DNA of 64,000 nucleotides from JAXGQE01 sp040766585 (GTDB taxonomy: Bacteria; Bacillota; SLNR01). Where the stretch lies: NCBI GenBank assembly GCA_040766585.1, contig JAXGQE010000001.1, positions 1-64,000 on the forward strand, read 5' to 3'. Numbering within the stretch: position 1 is the first letter of the stretch; each line of letters starts with the position of its first letter. The notes beneath the pieces are model-generated. The model did not search any database and was not told the DNA's origin. It was given only the letters and a program-made list of their open reading frames with translations. Made by a program: the position numbers and the translations under genes. Positions 60,518-64,000 of the stretch are shown in pieces.

Positions 60518-61576
60518 TCAGACACGAAGTATTTTGTATCCGGCTGCTTTGCAGAGCCGGTTCATAATGGCAGTTCCCAGTCCTTCAGAGGCTACGCCTT
60601 CGGCCAGGATCACGTCCACCTTTTGTTCATCCAGCCAACGAAGCATGGCGTAGAGTTTTTGTGCAGTTACTTCTGGGTGGGATTCCTGACCCGCTGCAGC
60701 TACCACAAACCCGGGATAGCGAAAGCGGTGTTCTTCCCGGACCAGCACCCCTACTTTTTTGCCTTCCCGGCAATACTGCTGTCCCAACTCCCAGATTGCT
60801 TCCTGCATCTTCTGCGGATCCCCCACGACCACCTGCAGCGGTGCTTTGGGCGCATAGTGGCGATACTTCATTCCAGGCGATCGGGGAACAGCTTCATCGA
60901 CGGTGTCATCCGCTGCCTGGTCCACTCGAGGCAAAAAAGCGTACAGATCTTCCCGGGTCACTCCACCGGGCCGAAGGATAGTGGGAATCGGTCCGGTCAG
61001 ATCCAATACCGTGGATTCCAATCCAATGCCGGTATCCCCGCTATCCAGAATCATGTCCACCCGCCCCATCAGGTCCTGAATCACATGCTGGCCCGATGTG
61101 GGGCTGGGACGTCCGGACAGGTTGGCGCTGGGAGCCGCAATGGGCAAGCCCGCTGCAGCGATGAGTGCCAATGCCACCGGATGATGGGGCATTCGGACAC
61201 CGAATGTATCCAACCCGGCTGTCACCGCAGCCGGAATCACTGCTTTTTTCTTCATGACCAGCGTCAAAGGACCCGGCCAGAATGCATCCATCAGAACGGA
61301 AGCAGACTCAGGGATCTCTTCGGTCAGAGCCAGGGCATCGGCTTGGGAGGCTACATGAACAATGAGAGGATTATCGGATGGACGCCCTTTGGCTTCAAAG
61401 ATTCCAGCTACGGCATCGGCGGACAGGGCATTGGCTCCCAATCCATATACGGTTTCCGTGGGGAAAACCACTGTACCCCCCTGCCGGATCACTTCAGCGG
61501 CAGCAGAAAGCGCCCCCCTATCCATGTTATTCGGATCCACCTTGAAAATCCGAGTGTTTTTTCGATAATTCTTCAT
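60518..61576 (-). CDS. Threonylcarbamoyl-AMP synthase (Sua5/YwlC)
   Basis: 352-residue Sua5-type enzyme for the t6A37 tRNA modification. N-terminal YrdC/TsaC domain (about 1-210) with TVVFPTETVYGLGANAL and APSANLSGRPSPTS; C-terminal Sua5 domain (about 240-352). Makes threonylcarbamoyl-AMP from Thr, bicarbonate and ATP. ATG after AAGGATGGACCCAGA. Conserved place between prmC and ywlE. Confidence 0.95.
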   Translation of the reverse strand: MKNYRKNTRIFKVDPNNMDRGALSAAAEVIRQGGTVVFPTETVYGLGANALSADAVAGIFEAKGRPSDNPLIVHVASQADALALTEEIPESASVLMDAFWPGPLTLVMKKKAVIPAAVTAGLDTFGVRMPHHPVALALIAAAGLPIAAPSANLSGRPSPTSGQHVIQDLMGRVDMILDSGDTGIGLESTVLDLTGPIPTILRPGGVTREDLYAFLPRVDQAADDTVDEAVPRSPGMKYRHYAPKAPLQVVVGDPQKMQEAIWELGQQYCREGKKVGVLVREEHRFRYPGFVVAAAGQESHPEVTAQKLYAMLRWLDEQKVDVILAEGVASEGLGTAIMNRLCKAAGYKILRV

Positions 61577-61606
61577 TCTGGGTCCATCCTTTCGGCATCC
61601 CGATCC

Positions 61607-62482
61607 TTATGCTTTGATGGCACTGACCACCCGGTCGTGCTCTGCACAGTCTTTGCAAATTTCGATATGACGGAAGCCGCCTGTTTTTTGAATCAGTGCA
61701 GCCACAGATTCACCCTGGTCCCAGCCGATTTCCAGTGCCAGAAATCCACCGGTCTTCAGCAATTTTTGGGCCCGGGGAATGATGGCTCGATAAAACCGGA
61801 GCCCGTCTGCTCCGCCCCGAAGAGCTGCCTGGGGTTCATGCTCGGCAATCTCAGGGGCCAGCTGCTTCATGGCCGAATCATCGATGTAGGGAGGATTGGA
61901 TACAACTCCATCAAACTGGATCCCGGACGAAATGGTATCCAACGATCCCAACATGTCTTCACGCACAAACCGGATGCGATTCTGCACACTGTGCCGGACT
62001 GCATTTTTGTGAGCCACATCCAGGGCTCCTTCCGATATATCCACGGCTGAAACCACTGCATCCGGATGGAAAACTGCTACACTGACCGCAATGGCCCCGC
62101 TGCCGGTACCCAGATCCAGAACAGTCGGATTCCTCCGGCCGTGGAGAAAAAAGAGGACCCTCTCCACTAGCAATTCTGTTTCCGGTCTCGGAATCAGAAC
62201 CCGTTCATCCACGTGAAAGGAAAGTCCCATGAAATTCTGACTGCCTACAATGTATTGCAGGGGCCTGCGCTGGATTCTCTGTGCCAGCAGCGCTTCGTAA
62301 ATATCTGTAAAGTCCTGCGGCAGAAACTCCTGCAGGTTCTGGTACAATTGGACACGGGACCAGCCGGCAGCATGACGCAGAAGTGTCTCGGCCTCCCACC
62401 GGGCTGAATCCGCAGCGATTTCCCGAAGTCGTGATTCTCCATATGCAATCATCGAGGCAACGGTTTTTACAACAGCCTCCAT
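61607..62482 (-). CDS. prmC: Release factor glutamine methyltransferase
   Basis: 291-residue SAM-dependent methyltransferase that methylates the GGQ Gln of release factors. N-terminal helical domain (1-85), then VLDLGTGSGAIAVSVA (SAM site) and the catalytic VVSNPPYID. It starts directly after the prfA stop (TAAATG), so it is co-translated with its substrate. Confidence 0.96.
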   Translation of the reverse strand: MEAVVKTVASMIAYGESRLREIAADSARWEAETLLRHAAGWSRVQLYQNLQEFLPQDFTDIYEALLAQRIQRRPLQYIVGSQNFMGLSFHVDERVLIPRPETELLVERVLFFLHGRRNPTVLDLGTGSGAIAVSVAVFHPDAVVSAVDISEGALDVAHKNAVRHSVQNRIRFVREDMLGSLDTISSGIQFDGVVSNPPYIDDSAMKQLAPEIAEHEPQAALRGGADGLRFYRAIIPRAQKLLKTGGFLALEIGWDQGESVAALIQKTGGFRHIEICKDCAEHDRVVSAIKA

Positions 62483-63550
62483 TTATTCCACCTTCTTCAG
62501 TCTCTCCGCCTGGTCTGTGGTAATCAACGCATCCAGGATTTCATCCAGATCCCCTTCCAGCACCTGTTCCAGCTTATGGAGAGTCAGTCCGATACGGTGA
62601 TCGGTTACCCGGCCCTGGGGATAGTTGTATGTACGAATGCGCTCACTGCGGTCACCGGTTCCCACTTGAGATTTCCTGGCTTCGGCCATCTCCGCCCGGT
62701 TCTCCTCTTCAGCAATATCCAACAGTCGGGCCCGCAGTACCCGCATGGCTTTATCCCGATTCTTATGCTGCGATTTTTCATCCTGACAGGATACCACCAG
62801 CCCTGTGGGCAGATGGGTAATCCGAACCGCCGAATAAGTGGTGTTGACGCTTTGACCACCGGGTCCACTGGAGCAAAAAAGGTCAATGCGGATATCGTTG
62901 GGATCGATACTGACTTCCACTTCTTCCGCCTCCGGCAGTACCGCCACCGTCACGGTGGAAGTGTGAATCCGCCCTCCGGATTCTGTGGTGGGAATTCTCT
63001 GCACCCGGTGTACCCCCATCTCATACTTCAGCCGGCTGAATGCGCCGGTGCCTTCAATGACAAACACAACTTCCTTGAATCCGCCCAGTTCCGTCGGGTT
63101 GGCACTGAGCACTTCCACCCACCAGCCCTGGGTTTCAGCATAACGAGAATACATCCGAAATAGGGTACCGGCAAAGAGGGCTGCTTCATCCCCGCCGGCT
63201 CCGCCGCGGATTTCCATCACCACGTTCTTGTCGTCCCGGGGATCCTTCGGCAGCAGAAGCAGTTTCAAATCCAGCTCCAGCTGGTTTTTCCGTTCTTTGA
63301 GAGTGTCTTTTTCCTGTTCCAGAAAAGACTGCATCTCTTCATCCACTTTTTCATCCATCAACTCTTCGATATTATCCAGTTCTTCTTCTACAGACTGCCA
63401 TTCCCGATATTTATTCACAACCGCCGAAAGAGCCGAATGGGCTTTGGCATGTTTTTGCCATTCGGTTTGCCGGGCAATCACGCCAGGGTCGTTTAGCATC
63501 CCTTCCAGTTCTTTATATTTTTGCACAATGGATTCCAGTTTATCGATCAT
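62483..63550 (-). CDS. prfA: Peptide chain release factor 1
   Basis: 355-residue RF1. GGQ motif in SSGPGGQSVNTT; stop-codon reading P-x-T motif in RVQRIPTTESGGRIH; N-terminal coiled-coil domain. Terminates at UAA and UAG. ATG at 63550 after AAGGGTGGTTGGAGC; an in-frame start at 63568 would include that site. Confidence 0.97.
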   Translation of the reverse strand: MIDKLESIVQKYKELEGMLNDPGVIARQTEWQKHAKAHSALSAVVNKYREWQSVEEELDNIEELMDEKVDEEMQSFLEQEKDTLKERKNQLELDLKLLLLPKDPRDDKNVVMEIRGGAGGDEAALFAGTLFRMYSRYAETQGWWVEVLSANPTELGGFKEVVFVIEGTGAFSRLKYEMGVHRVQRIPTTESGGRIHTSTVTVAVLPEAEEVEVSIDPNDIRIDLFCSSGPGGQSVNTTYSAVRITHLPTGLVVSCQDEKSQHKNRDKAMRVLRARLLDIAEEENRAEMAEARKSQVGTGDRSERIRTYNYPQGRVTDHRIGLTLHKLEQVLEGDLDEILDALITTDQAERLKKVE

Positions 63551-63581
63551 GCTCCAACCACCCTTCACTCATATACACCGT

Positions 63582-64000
63582 TCAGACTTGCTTGGCCAGC
63601 GGCTGTCCTTCCATGGCCAGTACACTCTTCAAAGCCTGGATGGCCACCTCGATCTGGCTGTCATCCGGCTCCCGAGTCGTTAATCGCTGCAGCATCATCC
63701 CGGGTTTACAAAACAGCTGCAGCAGGAAAAACCGGCTTCGGCCCGATGCCCGGATGATTTCATAGGAAACCCCGGCGATGACAGGCAGCAGCAATATTCT
63801 GGACAGGACCCGCCAGAGCAGGTTCTCCCATCCTATCCAGAGGAAGAAAAACATGCTGACCATAAATACAATCAAGATGAAACTGGTGCCGCAGCGCGGG
63901 TGCAGTGTGGACTGGCGACGTACATTGTCCACCGTCAGATCCAACCCTGCTTCGTATGCATGAACGGCTTTGTGTTCTGCCCCATGGTAGGAGAACACTC
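63582..64000 (-). CDS. DUF1385 (YqhQ-like) membrane protein, 5' end outside window
   Basis: The C-terminal ~139 residues of a DUF1385 protein: FSYHGAEHKAVHAYEAGLDL, LHPRCGTSFILIV and two or three membrane segments. The start is beyond position 64000; family members are about 300 residues. It commonly precedes prfA in Clostridia and Bacilli. The role is unknown. Confidence 0.92.
   Translation of the reverse strand, partial: VFSYHGAEHKAVHAYEAGLDLTVDNVRRQSTLHPRCGTSFILIVFMVSMFFFLWIGWENLLWRVLSRILLLPVIAGVSYEIIRASGRSRFFLLQLFCKPGMMLQRLTTREPDDSQIEVAIQALKSVLAMEGQPLAKQV

Noticed and set aside
60623..62050. 475-codon plus-strand frame
   Set aside because: Long antisense shadow of the Sua5 and PrmC genes, which have clear family motifs on the minus strand.
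1..64000. CRISPR arrays, tRNA and rRNA genes
   Set aside because: No regularly spaced short repeats, cloverleaf sequences or rRNA segments were recognised anywhere in the window.

Overview
The window looks like a chromosomal segment of a spore-forming, anaerobic Clostridia-type Firmicute. The grounds are a Spo0E-like phosphatase, a sporulation-type sigma factor, a protein-arginine phosphatase, SAM-I and c-di-GMP-I riboswitches, a CIRCE element, a tungsten aldehyde:ferredoxin oxidoreductase and the anaerobic DUF39/UPF0280 homocysteine route. Genes start with ATG, GTG and TTG behind strong GGAGG-type ribosome sites. I cannot name a genus.

Layout. 1-1.4 kb: a window-cut IS256-family transposase and an unexplained structured-RNA candidate. 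1.4-15.6 kb: housekeeping and surface genes (YyaL-type thioredoxin-domain protein, ECF sigma/anti-sigma pair, KhtTU-like K+/H+ antiporter, membrane Clp-fold protease, cell-wall amidase, DUF1287 lipoprotein, SDR with a helical tail, FabZ, MATE/MarR efflux pair). A Spo0E-like gene here is followed by a c-di-GMP-I riboswitch in front of a small HTH gene. 15.9-17.5 kb: a zinc-ribbon protein, a CheW-like protein and a flavodoxin. 17.6-19.4 kb: two tandem decayed ISL3 elements.

19.4-36.9 kb: a complete type IV pilus locus on the minus strand. In transcription order it holds prepilin peptidase, a possible 32-codon gene, a PilP-like protein, a LysM/secretin-N-domain protein, PilT, PilC, a sigma factor, PilM, PilN (frameshifted), PilO and PilB. 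A c-di-GMP-I riboswitch with terminator follows, then the major pilin. After it come a MORN protein, a decayed pilin copy, an IS graveyard (IS3, IS30 and ISLre2 relics) and three tip-type prepilins: PilX/GspK-like, a von Willebrand A fusion and an 810-residue LamG/Ig-domain fusion. This is the most interesting part of the window. c-di-GMP could act at RNA level (two riboswitches) and at protein level (MshEN-like domain of PilB), and a GGDEF/HD-GYP protein lies about 8 kb away.

37-48 kb: a threonine dehydratase-like enzyme, an intact IS1634-type element flanked by identical 64-bp direct repeats that duplicated a terminator, then aldehyde:ferredoxin oxidoreductase, VanZ-like protein, Pgi, MreB and the PAS/GAF/GGDEF/HD-GYP protein. 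48.3-53 kb: HrcA/CIRCE-type Hsp20, then a SAM-I riboswitch operon (DUF39, ferredoxin, UPF0280, MetF, DDAH-like hydrolase). 53-64 kb: a long minus-strand housekeeping run, from the right edge DUF1385 protein, prfA, prmC, Sua5/YwlC, ywlE, rpiB, glyA, upp, dCMP deaminase, MazG-like, wecA/tagO, wecB and murA. I saw no tRNA, rRNA or CRISPR array. All coordinates come from reading the sequence; no database search was run.
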